The translations under genes and the position numbers were made by a program. From assembly GCA_014529385.2 (NCBI GenBank), contig CM043942.1, positions 19,731,991 through 19,795,990 on the forward strand: a stretch of DNA of 64,000 bases. The letters run 5' to 3'. Below, one piece after another: positions 47,114 through 57,557 of the stretch. Source of the stretch: Adiantum capillus-veneris. Lineage: Eukaryota > Streptophyta > Polypodiopsida > Polypodiales > Pteridaceae. The notes beneath the pieces are model-generated. The model was not told the DNA's origin. It made no database searches and saw nothing but the letters and a program-made list of their open reading frames with translations. Position 1 is the first letter of the stretch. Each line of letters begins with the position of its first letter.

Positions 47114-49011
47114 CATCATGTAGGGACCTCTTCAATCCCACCCACACATGCCCCAAACAATAGAATATACTAGGAAACCACACTGCCAGGGTTTTTTGGA
47201 AGGCATGTTGTCGTAAACTTTGCGGTCTTGCCAAGAAAGCACCGGGATTTTTGTTGTGTGAGTTTGTGAGAGAACTTCAAAAACTATATGAAGGAATTAT
47301 TCCAGAAATGCCATGAAGTCTAGTGTTTGGAAGAAAGTGCAATAAAAAAGTCTTTGTCTCTTGCCCTCACCCACACCAAGAAAGAACAAAAAAGAGTACA
47401 TCAACACAACCCAAATATGCAACCATCAAGGCTATGGCCGTATCGTATCATGGGTAATATGAAAGGGTTAATACATCAGTCAATGGTGTTCAATCTTTTC
47501 CAACCAAACGGGCTACGAATTGTTCTTTGGAATTGTAGTTTTGTGCTTACCAAAATAAATATGTTCTGTCTAGTAATTGGTATTAATTGTGTGTACAAAT
47601 CCTCTTGGTTCATAGCAAGATAACTACACTAATATCACAAGAAAAGTTATAGTCTATAAGGGGTAGTATGATGGGATTCGGTGAAAGAAGTATTTCATTG
47701 AGCCTTTCTGGGACAAAGAGAAACATTATACGTTGCTAAAAGTGTATTTTACGACTAATCCATAAGTTAATTGTAATAGTTCACATAGAGTGAAAGCGAT
47801 AGAAATTTACATCACAAGGATTGTCTATCTAGGATAACTCTAGTATGCGCAAAGTGTAGATACGAGAGAAGTGAAGAGAAGAGAAGTTTCCCTCACAAGC
47901 CCTATTCTTGCCCATAGGCAATAAGGATACTTTGGGGAGAGATGTACTTGTAGCAGGGAAAGATGTACCTTGTGCAGTGTATTTCTTCACAAGAAGGTTG
48001 TTGATAGAGTGTTGTTCCTTGAATGCCTTCAAGAGAAACAATTAGAACACAAGAGAGATGGAGATAGTAGTAGAGGTAGAAGTAGTAGAAGACATAGAGG
48101 TATAGGTTGGGGTTGGAGATGAAAAACAAAAAATCAACAAAATAACATAGCAAAAAGACCTTACTTATCAGCCCCTTTAAGAGTATTTTGTAATTTGGTG
48201 AAGATGGCAAGAGATAGAAAACTTCCGCCTTGATTGACTAGAGCTAGCTTATGTTTACAAGGATTCTTCCAAGTTTAGATAGCCTTTCTCAAAGGAAAGT
48301 GTAGGGCTAAAGGTTAATTTTTCATGAATCGTCACTCTCACTCTTGATTAATTTTCAAGTATCCGCTTTTATAGGTGAAGGGAAGCCCCAAGGGTTACAC
48401 AAGAAAGAGAAAAGCCAGTGTGAACAGGAACTGACAAGGTTTAAAAGGAGTTGTCCCTGCATGATGTGGGCAGATTGGGCTCCACCATTTTGATCCTATC
48501 TACTCAACCGTGGCTCCAAATAAAGAAATAAAAATAGGGGTAGAAAATTAAGCTCATGAGAAAGGACTCTCATTTTATTTTATTTTTTCAATTTGGATTG
48601 GAACCTTGTGTAAATGTTTCACCGAAATAGGATATCTTTCCGGCAGCAAAAGTCTTCTTGTGGTCCCCTTAGCTTAGACTTGTTATGAGTGCATATGGAT
48701 CTAGAAGAGAGCAAGAGGAGGCGCTCACAATGTACAAGAACCTAGACTTGGTGATAAGCTTAATATTGATTATAAGACTTAATACTTTATTAAGAGAGCT
48801 TGATACAAGACTTGGATTACATGACTTGAGTACAAGACAAGGCTTGATTGCATGGATAAGACTTGAATATAAGAACTAGAAGAGGGGTTTCCTTATAGGA
48901 TCCTCACAACTCGTGTTGGCAAGACTAAAGGGCTTGTGGCCCAAGACCCGTATTTGTACTAGTGCTTGAGGAGGTTAGTAACTCCTAGGTTCTTCTTGAG
49001 GAGGTTAGAAT
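47114..49011 (-). other. Fragment F: leader/LTR-like debris of a Tat-like element
   Basis: 47780-47613 encodes the conserved pre-gag peptide on the minus strand. To its right, where leader, PBS and 5' LTR would lie, is non-coding sequence with a TATA-like CCTATAAAAGCG at about 48366-48373 (minus). No PBS or clear LTR border was found. The right end (48964-49011) has two copies of CTTGAGGAGGTTAG next to the second half of the split TTAA transposon. Confidence 0.45.
47613..47780 (-). pseudogene. Conserved pre-gag peptide, fragment F copy
   Basis: On the minus strand the frame gives INLWISRKIHF, a TAG, then QRIMFLF, NEILLSPNPIILPLIDY and ISVVILL. It aligns without gaps to the peptides of A, B and C. 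No gag follows it on the left, so this is an isolated fragment. Confidence 0.7.
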
Positions 49012-50118
49012 GGTCCTGTTTTTGGCTTTTTTACAATTTTTGGCAACTATACCACTCTAAACTTCATGTTTGTGAGGTTTAGATGGCTAGCGCTTAGGCC
49101 TTCATAGTTCTCAACATGTTTTGATGCTTTTAGGGAGAGCTAAGTGTTAAAATTGAAAGTTATGACCAATTTACAAGAATTGCATAATCCTGTTTTTTGG
49201 CCAAAATTAACACTTTTATGATTTTTTGGTGACTTTCTTGATATCCAAATTCAATTTTGATTGTGTAAGTGTAATGTATAACATAAAGCTAATCTTCCTT
49301 GAGTTTTGGGGACCTAATATGCTATATAGCATAGTATATGATGATGGTTGAGATTTTTGATTGTTGTTGAAGAATACGACACATTTTAGAGTAGCAAGTA
49401 TAACTTTCTCAATATTGCTAGTTTCTTAGGCCAATTGTGTGTATTTTGTAGGTAGTAACCATATCTAATCATAGACTACAAACTTGGCTAGATATTGAGT
49501 AGTTTCTATGGATTTCTAGAGGTCATAATGCTAAACCCAGTTTTTTCATATTTGCTATATTTAGCACTTTATCATTGCCCCCAAGGTTCCAATTGTGAGA
49601 GATCCATTATCCTTTTGACATGGTCCATGGCTCCTTTTGGATCCAAAAGCCCAAAGCGAACTAAGAAAACATGTATATAGTATCTCTATTGAGCGTGACT
49701 ATAGAAACTTTTATGATAGGTCCGCAGAATGGAAAAAATGCAACTTTTTTGTACCTATTTTTTGCCCAAAAAAAATTGATGAGGTAAAAGCAACCATATG
49801 CTTTGGTCACCAACCCATTGAAGCTAATGGGGCATTTTATCTCATGTCCTACAAAAATCCCCACTCTTATTTATATGCAATCAATCGTAAGAAATTGTTG
49901 TTTTGGGAAAAATGCACTGGTCCATCAACTTTGGAGGCTTGTAGTGACCAACGGATGAGAAAAAATACAAGTTTCTCATTTTTTCCATATGTAGTAGTTA
50001 TTGAACTATAAGCTCCTGAAAGGATTTTTCAAAATGAGTGGATCTACTATGGTTTTGGAATTTTTTCCCAAAACCCTGAAAGGACACTTTTATGTCCTGT
50101 TAGGTTACCATTCTAGTG
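49012..50118 (+). mobile_element. TTAA-flanked DNA transposon copy 2, right half
   Basis: It is homologous to 5480-6588 of copy 1 along its length (TCCTGTTTTTGGCTTTTTT at the left; AAGGACACTTTTATGTCCTG near the right) and ends GGTTACCATTCTAGTG followed by TTAA (50119-50122). Its terminal repeat matches the end of the left half at 21272 (CACTAGAATGGTAAC). ORFs inside are short and not conserved with copy 1. Confidence 0.87.
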
Positions 50119-50122
50119 TTAA

Positions 50123-51215
50123 TGAGGTAGCAGGTAAAGAAAAGTACACGGTATGTGATGGCTACTCTGGTTACTTTCAAATAGGTATTGCATTGGAGGA
50201 TCAATTAAAAACAACCCTCATCATCCCTTGGGGTTGTTATGCTTTTAGAGTCATGCCGCTTGGCTTGAAAAATGCTCCAACAATGTTTCAATGATTTATG
50301 AACATGGTGTTTCAAGCATTCTTTGGGAATTCTATTAGAGTATTCATAGATGATTTTTGCATCTATATCTCTAAATCATTGCATCTATAGAAGATAGAAG
50401 AAGACTTGAAGAAGCTATATGATATAGGAGGTCAACTCAATCCTGACAAGTGCCACATAGGTGAGGATGAAGTGATCTTGCTTGGTCACAAGCTTTCTTC
50501 CAAAGGCATTGAGGTGGATCCAGCAAAGTCAAAAGGTCTCATTGAGCTACCATCACCAAAGAGTCTTAAGGAGATAATTTCATTTATTAAAAAGGTGAAG
50601 TACATGTCACGCTTCACTCACTTGGCATCGGAGTTACTTCACCCCCTCCAAAAGTTGACACAACATGTAGAGTTTGCATGGTCTGATGAGCTTGAAGAGT
50701 ACTTTTCTTGTATAAAAATGGTTTTGGTGGAACTACCAACGCTCATGCCTCCACTTTGGGAGTTTACATTATTTGTTAGATCAAGTATGGGTAAGGAGAC
50801 AGTGGGTGCAGTATTGTTGCAGCAAGATCCTCATAGCACTAGGATGCGGCAAGTCTACTTTCCTAGCCGGGTCATGAATGCACTTGAAAAGGATTACCCA
50901 GAAGCATAATCTATGATGCTTTATCTTGTCTTTGAAGTGAGGAAGTTTAGATCCTACCTCCTACCAAAACCCTTTATCATAATCACTGCTGAAAACTTGT
51001 TTCCTTGCGTGTCATCTCAAATGACACTAAGTCCCAGGATTTCAAAATGGATCTTGGATTTGCAAGAGTTCCATTACTCTTTCAGAGTAGAAGACAATGT
51101 GTGCACAATTAGTAGGGATTCTCACCTATAGAGTGCATGAAAGGGACATCAAGGTTCCTGAGGTGAAAACCCTACCCTTACCACCACCAATGCATTCACC
51201 AAATGCATTCACCAT
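50123..51215 (+). pseudogene. Element C RT (C-terminal part) and first RNase H
   Basis: NEVAGKEKYTVCDGYSGYFQ, IIPWGCYAFRVMPLGL, then FIDDFCIYIS near 50346-50375 with intact DD; the thumb has GGQLNPDKCHIG. RNase H I follows (TVGAVLLQQDP, YLLPKPF, SKWILDLQEFHYSF). In-frame stops are TGA 50292-50294, a TAG near 50388 and TAA 50907-50909. A frameshift near 51095 precedes PLPPPMHSPNAFT, where element G is inserted. Confidence 0.9.
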
Positions 51216-51477
51216 TGTCGGAAAGTGTGCGGTCTAGCTGGGAAGGTGCAAAACCTCTCGCTGTGAGAGTTCGTGATGAGAGTCACAAACACTTTGTGAA
51301 AAAGAGTTTGTGGAGAATCACCAACCCTCTTTATAAGGGTGACAGAAAATCTAAGAGCGTTTGTGAAAACAAAGTCACAAATTGCTTGGAAATTGCTTGT
51401 ATGCGTAGTCGAGATTATGATGAGAGAATCACCAAACCACATTCAGTTTCACTTAAAAAGACCATTTAAAAACACCA
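51216..51477 (-). repeat. Element G 3' LTR stub
   Basis: It matches 54010-54285 (TGTCGGAAAGTGTGCGGTC to TTTAAAAACACCA), with one short deletion. The rest of the 3' LTR is missing. Confidence 0.9.
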
Positions 51478-51990
51478 AAACCTATAGAAAAAGCTTCTTC
51501 TCGCTTTGGGTCAGGCGAGAATCTTTTTCTTCTTGTACCATTGCAATCCCGGTACATGGCCAAACCCCCTTGTCTCCTTGTACTCTTTGTACTCTTTGTT
51601 TGCTTTTGGTAACGAAGAATATTGCGGTTCCTCTCGTGATTCACACACACAGTAAAAAATTGCACAGCTCGCTTTCCATCTCTGCTCTTTACCCTAGCAT
51701 AAGCAGAGCCATCATCCAAGACCTTTGTTTCCATGCGAATGGATGTAATGTATGGCTGCCCAAGGATAAGAGGATAGGTAGACATCTCCTGCACAAAGAA
51801 ATTTTTCTCATCCTTCACATTACCAATCGTCACTTTCACATTTGGACAAGCCCCATACAACTCTCCTGATGAGTTGTTTGCAGCTCTAATCATCCACCCA
51901 TGGTGTGTGTCTATCGGCCACTTACCCTTCATGTAAAGACTCTTGGACATAAGATTGATCTCTGAGATCCATGATCTATCAATGCAACAT
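51478..51990 (-). pseudogene. Element G protease
   Basis: A retropepsin-like domain: ALIDHGS near 51990-51970, then, after a one-base frameshift, INLMSKSLYMKGKWPIDTHH, then WMIRAANNSSGELYG, YPLILGQPYI and SAYARVKSRDGKRAV. The active site is D-H-G, unlike the D-G-G of A, B and D. After KREEAFSIGF the frame enters the LTR stub, so RT, RNase H and integrase are absent. Confidence 0.82.
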
Positions 51991-53926
51991 ATGGCTCCTC
52001 AAGATCACCCACCTTGACTAAGGTTTCTATTGTAGATCTTGCCCAATGACTTTTGGAGTAGTGGCTTTTATAGGAGGCTTCATCATCATCATCGTCGTCT
52101 ACAAATCGAGCATGTGCATCTCTTTGAGAAGACTGGTAGCATCCTACCACATTTTCATCACAATCACTCTCTTGGACATGTATTCCATGTGCCTTAAGTG
52201 ACTCCCCTTCACCCTCAGACTGTGGAGGAATAGACTCAGTGAGAGTTTGCCTCTTTCTTTTTATGATATCTATAATTTCTTCATGAAACTCACGTTTAGC
52301 AATGCCAAGAACCTCACCCAAGGTAAACTCAACTTTGCTATTCAAAATCCTTTCCTCCAATGCCTGCTTTATGTTTGTGGCAGCTTCAATGTCAGATTGT
52401 AGTTCGTATGCAGGGCCTTTTTCTTTAGCTTTTCCTTGCTCTTTCTTCTTTCCTGTAGATGCCTCCTCCATAGGAATCTCAGGAGGAGGAGGCACATGTG
52501 GTGGAGCCTCATAAGAAGGTCGTGGATCGTTTCTTCCACCAGCTCTTGTAACCCTCTTTGAAGCAGAAGGACCTGCATCTCCATTCTCACGTCTGCGCTT
52601 CTCTTCCACAATTGCTTCATTGTTATAGAATTTTGCAAGATAGGCATGCACTGATAAAGAGTCCACAAGGTCATCCCAACCTGTTGTATGGCGTATGCAA
52701 TCACCGACTTCATGTAATACCTATTTAGTTACCTTTCCTTTTTCGGTTGAGGCTACTGCATATGGCCACAAGCTATCAACCTCCTCAAAATCATCTGGAG
52801 TATACTTTAATACTTTCTTTGGAATTAGCTCTATCTTTTCCCCATAGGTAGCAGCCTCCACTATAGAAATAGCATGAATAGTTACCATATCCTCCACTAA
52901 CTTCCGCATACCTCCTTTTCCAAAGTTAGTTCCTAATGGCACACCTGTCTCCCACAGATGGATCTTGCCATCCTTAAAAAACACAAGGTCTCTTTTTAAG
53001 GCATCACTAAAGCTATCACAATCCCTTCTGCCATGGTCCGTGTCATCACACCATATGCATCTGTGCACAAATCCTTCTTTGCTTTGGGATTTCTGTCCTG
53101 CAGGTTGTCCTTTCTCTTCAAGCCTTGTTAGCTTTAACTTCATTTCTCGCATGCCCTTAACAAGCTCATCAAGCATTGAATTATCACCTTTTGGACTCAC
53201 AAGAGTAGGCTTTGGTGGAATCTCTGACGTGCTAGGAGGAGAGGTAGTACCATTCACCACCATCTTGTCCCTATGACGTTGCCTCTTAGCAAGCAATGAG
53301 AGTGCATCTTCAACCTCTTTCCACTCAGCCTTTAAACCCTGTTCTGTATTCTTGTCTTCAAGGAGTAGCTCTAGCTTTTCTTGGAGCTCGTGACCTACAG
53401 CTTGAAGGAACAATTTGGTCTTTTCACTATCCAAAGTAGCCCACTCTGTTCCTGACAGTTGAGCATAGGGTCGCTCAAACTCTCTCAACAGTTCGGTGAT
53501 GGAAAGTCCTTCTTTTGGCTTTGCAACCCATTCCAAGAAGGTCCTTTTTGTAACCCTTTCTGATTCCTCCATGAATTATTCCTCCTTTAGGGATAATTTG
53601 AATTGCTCCCAACCTTCTCCATGCTCCTCCCGGATTCCCCTTACATGGTCTCTAATCTCCGGAACCACAACAAGCTCAAAACTACGAATCATGTCCACCT
53701 CTAGAACTCGTTGTAGCTCCATCTCCTTTACATAACCACGAAGAAAATTTGTGACATCTTTCCCTTGAAATTGGTCCATTTTGTTCACAATAGATTGAAG
53801 GGCTTTTGTTGCTGATGCCTCCCTTCTTTCTGCAGCCTGTTGTTGTTGCATAAACATGGCGAACGCTTGAAACATTTGCATTGTGCCTTGATCAAAACTC
53901 ATTACTTGTTGCTCTTGTTGATCCAT
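51929..53926 (-). pseudogene. Element G gag
   Basis: The ATG at 53926-53924 gives MDQQEQQVMSFDQGTMQMFQ. One frame runs to 51929 with TAA at 53578-53576 and a TAG at 52723-52721. Features: Gln-rich start, TKRTFLEWVAKPKEGLSITE, LSGTEWATLDSEKTKLFLQA, coiled-coil-like EELVKG/LKLTRLEEKG, zinc knuckle CIWCDDTDHGRRDC near 53061-53020, and a later charged linker (SDCDENVVGC, DDDDDEASY). This gag type differs from the A-D gags and recalls a gag family I associate with early land plants; that is memory, not a search. Confidence 0.85.
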
Positions 53927-53987
53927 AGCTTTAATTATTTGTAATTAAAACTTTCAAAAAAAGTATTTGAACCCCCACCCCAGCTGC

Positions 53988-54005
53988 TTCGCGTCGGGTT
54001 CACCA
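53988..54005 (-). other. Primer-binding site of element G
   Basis: The minus strand reads TGGTGAACCCGACGCGAA, four bases from the LTR end. It has the required TGG start; the tRNA is not identified. Confidence 0.6.
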
Positions 54006-54009
54006 GAAA

Positions 54010-55186
54010 TGTCGGAAAGTGTGCGGTCTAGCTGGGAAGGTGCAAAACCTCTGGCTGTGAGAGTTCGTGATGAGAGTCACAAACACTTTGTGAAAAAACT
54101 TTTGTGGAGAATCACCAACCCTCTTTCTAAGGGTGACAGAAAATCTAAGAGCGTTCCTGACAACAAAGTCACAAACCCTTTCTCCTATCGTGCTTGGAAA
54201 TTGCTTGTATGCGTAGTCGAGATTATGATGAGAGAATCACCAAACCACATTCAATTTCACTTAAAAAGACCATTTAAAAACACCAAAGTTTCATCCATGA
54301 AACCTCGATGCTCATACAAGAACAAATCTCAATCAAAACCCAAACCTCTTTGGTGGTATCATGTAGCCTCGCCCCCAATTACATAGTCGTAACATCAAAC
54401 ATCTGAAAGGAATACACGATCTTCCACCTTCATGGCGACCATTTTCTGCATTTTCAGAGATTTAAGAGCTTTGAAAGTGGAGCTCACACACCATTTTGAT
54501 AAGGGGAAACCCTAATTCACTCCCTCACTAGCTCAAATACAAGATTTTGAAGAGGCAGGACTACCCTACACATAGATTGAGCAACCATGGAAGCAATTGA
54601 ACAGTAGTGCAAAATTGCTGGTTTTTCCTGTAAAAATCCCTCCTCTCTCTCCTCCCGATGGAATTATGAGCTGATGTGTCAATTTTTGGGCCATTTTGCC
54701 ACTTTGGACCAAAAGTAGGCCATTTTCAGCTCATTTTTGACCCAAAAAATGCCATTTTTGTTGCGAAAAATCCCAAACGGAGTCAGAAAAATCCCTAAGT
54801 TTTTGGGATCACTCGCATAAGCATAAAAAGCATAGATAAGCATGATTTTTTATCCATATACCATTTTGGATCACTTTCCATGCAATTCTGCAACGGCGCC
54901 TGTTAGCTGCTATTTTTGGCAGTTTTTGCCCGCATCAGTCTTTGTAGGCGAAATGAGTGTGCCACCATTAAACACTTGGACTATGTACATTGTCAAACCA
55001 AATTAATCATCTTATCAAGTGGAAAAGATGCAAATCGGCCACATCCAGGGCCACGACTCCGCGGATACGTATGTACATGATAATGACTGCAATAGACGCT
55101 TCAACATATATCACAATATGTACATGATTGCTTTTATTTGCATACATCGAGAATTGTCAAGAGTGAGATGAATGTTTTATTTCACA
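54010..55186 (-). repeat. Element G 5' LTR
   Basis: On the minus strand it starts TGTGAAATAAAAC and ends TTCCGACA (1177 bp). Its end matches the stub at 51216. Middle parts resemble the D LTR (CATGTACAT, GGGTCAAAA, GACTCCGTTTGGG versus GAGTCCGTTAGGG). Confidence 0.8.
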
Positions 55187-55700
55187 CTATGTACGTGCCA
55201 CGGCACGACACCGTGTTCTTTGATGGATCATTTAAGAAGGCTACAGGAAAAGCAGGGAGAGGGCTTGTGTTCCTTGATTCAAATGGTAAGGTTTTTATGA
55301 AAGAGCATGTGAATTTTTCCGCTTCCACGAGGAACAATAAAGCAGAATACGACATACTAATCCATGGTTTATAGATGTGTGTTACTCAAAAGATACATTG
55401 TCTCATGGTAAAAGGGGATGCACTTCTCATTGTGAAGCAAATTCTAGGTATTTGAGCTTGTAATCATGAAAGGCTAAAGAAAAAGGTTCATGCCATCCGT
55501 AGACTCTTCAATCAATTTGAAGAAATACAATTGTATCATATTCCTAGGAAACAAAATGAAGATGCTAATTTGCTTGCCCAAAAAGCAATTGCATGTGTAG
55601 AGAGTGAAGTGCAGGTCATCATGGTATCAGCAGTAATAAAGCAACCAAGGTACCAGGGGATGGAGTCATTGGCTCCCATTGTGAGCTGCATTTTAGAGGG
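55187..55700 (+). pseudogene. Element C archaeal-type RNase H
   Basis: MYVPRHDTVFFDGSFKKATG, RNNKAEYDIL, VKGDALLIVKQILG and HIPRKQNEDANLLAQKA show the second RNase H with its acidic residues (the NNEAEY Glu reads NNKAEY with the Glu kept). Stops are a TAG at 55372-55374 and a TGA near 55453. It continues directly into the integrase. Confidence 0.87.
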
Positions 55701-57038
55701 CGAGTTTCCAGAGGGATTAAAAAAGGCTCAAAAGAGGAGGACCATTAAGAAGGTGAATTCGTATTTGTTTTTGGAAGTTTCCCTCTACCAAAGAGGAAAA
55801 GATCAAGTTTGCAGGAGAATACCGACAACCAAGGAGATTACAACCATTCTTGAAGGTTTGCATGAGGAAACGTGTGGTGGTCATTTTGCATAGAAACTTA
55901 CTACAAAAAAGATTTTGCTTTCCGGGTATGTTTGGCAAATCTTGCACATTGATGTTCAATATTGGTGTAAAAGATGCCACAATTGTCAGATTAATGGAAA
56001 CAAGCGCCTGTTGCATGGTCCACGACAGTTAGTCCTTGCAAATGGTCCGTTTGAAAAATGGGGCCTTGATGCTATGGGTCCATTGCCTAGGACCAAAAAT
56101 GGAAAATTGTATATCTTGGTGGCCATAGACTACATGACTAGGTGGGTGGAAGCTTAAAGTGTGGCAAGAGTCAATGCTAGGACAGTTAGCAAGTTTTTGT
56201 ACACTCACATTTCTTACAGATTTGGCACACCTTTGGAAATTGTCTTTGATAATGGTCCAAGATTTAGGAAGGGCTTGCTCATAGAAGGTTGTGATGAGCT
56301 TCACATTCTACGTCGGCATAGCACACCCTACTATCCTTAGTCAAATGGTTTGGTAGAGAAGGCTAATGGTATCATTGCAGGAATCATCCAAAAGATGACT
56401 TCTTGGATGGATCATTGTGGGCCTATCGGACTACCTGCAAGGAAGCGACAGTGTTCACACCCTTACACCTAGTCTATGGTCAAGAATCTTTGCAACCCAT
56501 CGAGCTCAACATTCCAACGATGCGACTTCATGGAAAGGTGGCACAAGGAGAAGAAGAAGCATGGGAAGATCCTTTTCTCACCCTAGAAGAACTAGAATGG
56601 AAACGGGAGGCTGCTTATGAGTGCTATAAAAGAAAGGCTGCGCAAATAAAGGACAAGCTCGACAAAAATGTGAAAGACAAAGGGATCAAGGAAGGAGATT
56701 TGGTGCTAAGGTACAATAATTGCCTTGACAATCGCTTTCATGTGAAGTTCAATACTAGATGGTAGGGTCCCTACATTGTAAAGAAGGCCTACTACTCACG
56801 CTACTATCAACTCATGGATTTGGATGGCAAGGAGCACTCCAAGAAGGTGAATCTTTATGGACTAAACCCCTACTTCAGTCCAATTCTACCAGAGGATCTA
56901 CAAGAGCATCGAGCAGCTACAATACCATGTAAGTCTTTGAGCTTGGCACTACAAGATGAAGATGCGATTGAGGCCCCAAATATCACAAAGGATGGAAAAG
57001 CACTCTTATTGGAAGACATGTCTTTTGATGGTACATGA
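55701..57038 (+). pseudogene. Element C integrase
   Basis: The zinc domain (HEETCGGHFA, a TAG, KLTTKKILLSGYVW, YWCKRCHNC) is followed by the core with GLDAMGPLP, EIVFDNGPRF and NGLVEKANG, so all three catalytic acids remain. Stops lie at about 56155, 56337 and 56763, and a frameshift precedes SLWAYRTTCKEATVFTPLHL (56410). The C-terminal domain (DLVLRYNNCLDNRFHVKFNT, GPYIVKKAYYSRYYQLMD) ends at a TGA at 57036-57038. Confidence 0.88.
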
Positions 57039-57049
57039 ATGTACCATCA

Positions 57050-57066
57050 TCTAGGAGGGGGCTAAA
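57050..57066 (+). other. Polypurine tract of element C
   Basis: CTAGGAGGGGGCTAAA immediately before the LTR start TGATAGCCG. It shares GGGCTAA with element B. Confidence 0.75.
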
Positions 57067-57557
57067 TGATAGCCGTTTTTTTGGCTCTCATAAAATCTTT
57101 TAAGAAGCCACTTCCCCCCACAAAAACACCCTAGCACAATGACTAGGCTCTCTTTTTCATTGTAAATAGCACGTGTGCGATTAGGTTTTTTATCACATTA
57201 TTTTATTAAATCATTAAGCGAGTCATTGGTCTAGGAGACAAAAAAAAGGATTTATAATATTACGGTCCTCTTTACATGTAAATGTTATCCATCAAACAAA
57301 AGACCTAGGTATAAAGGTTTTTTCTCAAATTCTTTGTATTTATGTAAATATATATTCCTAGGTGTGTGTTATGAGGCCTAGGTATGATAGCTTCCATTGC
57401 ATGTCATTCCTTATACATATTTTACTATCATTCTATCCCTTAAGCTCTACTCACACAAGACTTGAAAAAACTTTGTGTGACTTCACCGTAAAAATTCTCC
57501 AATCACCTTATCCGCTCCGTCATATTTTTCCATTCCTCCCAGACAAATATTCACAAG
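57067..57557 (+). repeat. Element C 3' LTR, truncated by Copia-3
   Basis: The first 491 bases match the reverse complement of 26363-25873. They break off at ATTCACAAG, where Copia-3 begins. The remainder is not in the window. Confidence 0.87.

Larger units (their letters stand above)
51216..55186 (-). mobile_element. Element G: Ty3-type element lacking pol, minus strand
   Basis: A full 5' LTR (54010-55186), PBS, gag and protease are present; then the sequence jumps to the last ~262 bases of the 3' LTR (51216-51477). The flanks CCAT (51212-51215) and CTAT (55187-55190) fit a 4-bp duplication with one change. Removing G rejoins element C codons N-A-F-T-M-Y-V-P in frame. Gag and protease differ strongly from A-D, so it is another lineage. 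Confidence 0.82.
50119..57557 (+). mobile_element. Element C, 3' half (RT, RNase H, integrase, 3' LTR start)
   Basis: It begins at the TTAA of the DNA transposon inside RT and reads on through RNase H, archaeal-type RNase H, integrase, PPT and the first 491 bases of the 3' LTR. Element G interrupts it at 51216-55186 and Copia-3 cuts the LTR at 57558. Together with 21273-26363 it makes one complete Tat-like element. Confidence 0.88.

Noticed and set aside
49495-50011. Short ORFs inside TTAA-element copy 2 as possible transposase pieces
   Set aside because: They are not conserved with copy 1, lack any catalytic motif and are short.
54886-54904. GCAACGGCGCC followed by TGTTA, resembling the 3' end of tRNA-Asp and thus a Ty3 PBS on the minus strand
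   Set aside because: It lies in the middle of the long LTR of element G, whose own PBS is at 53988-54005; taken as chance or an old remnant.
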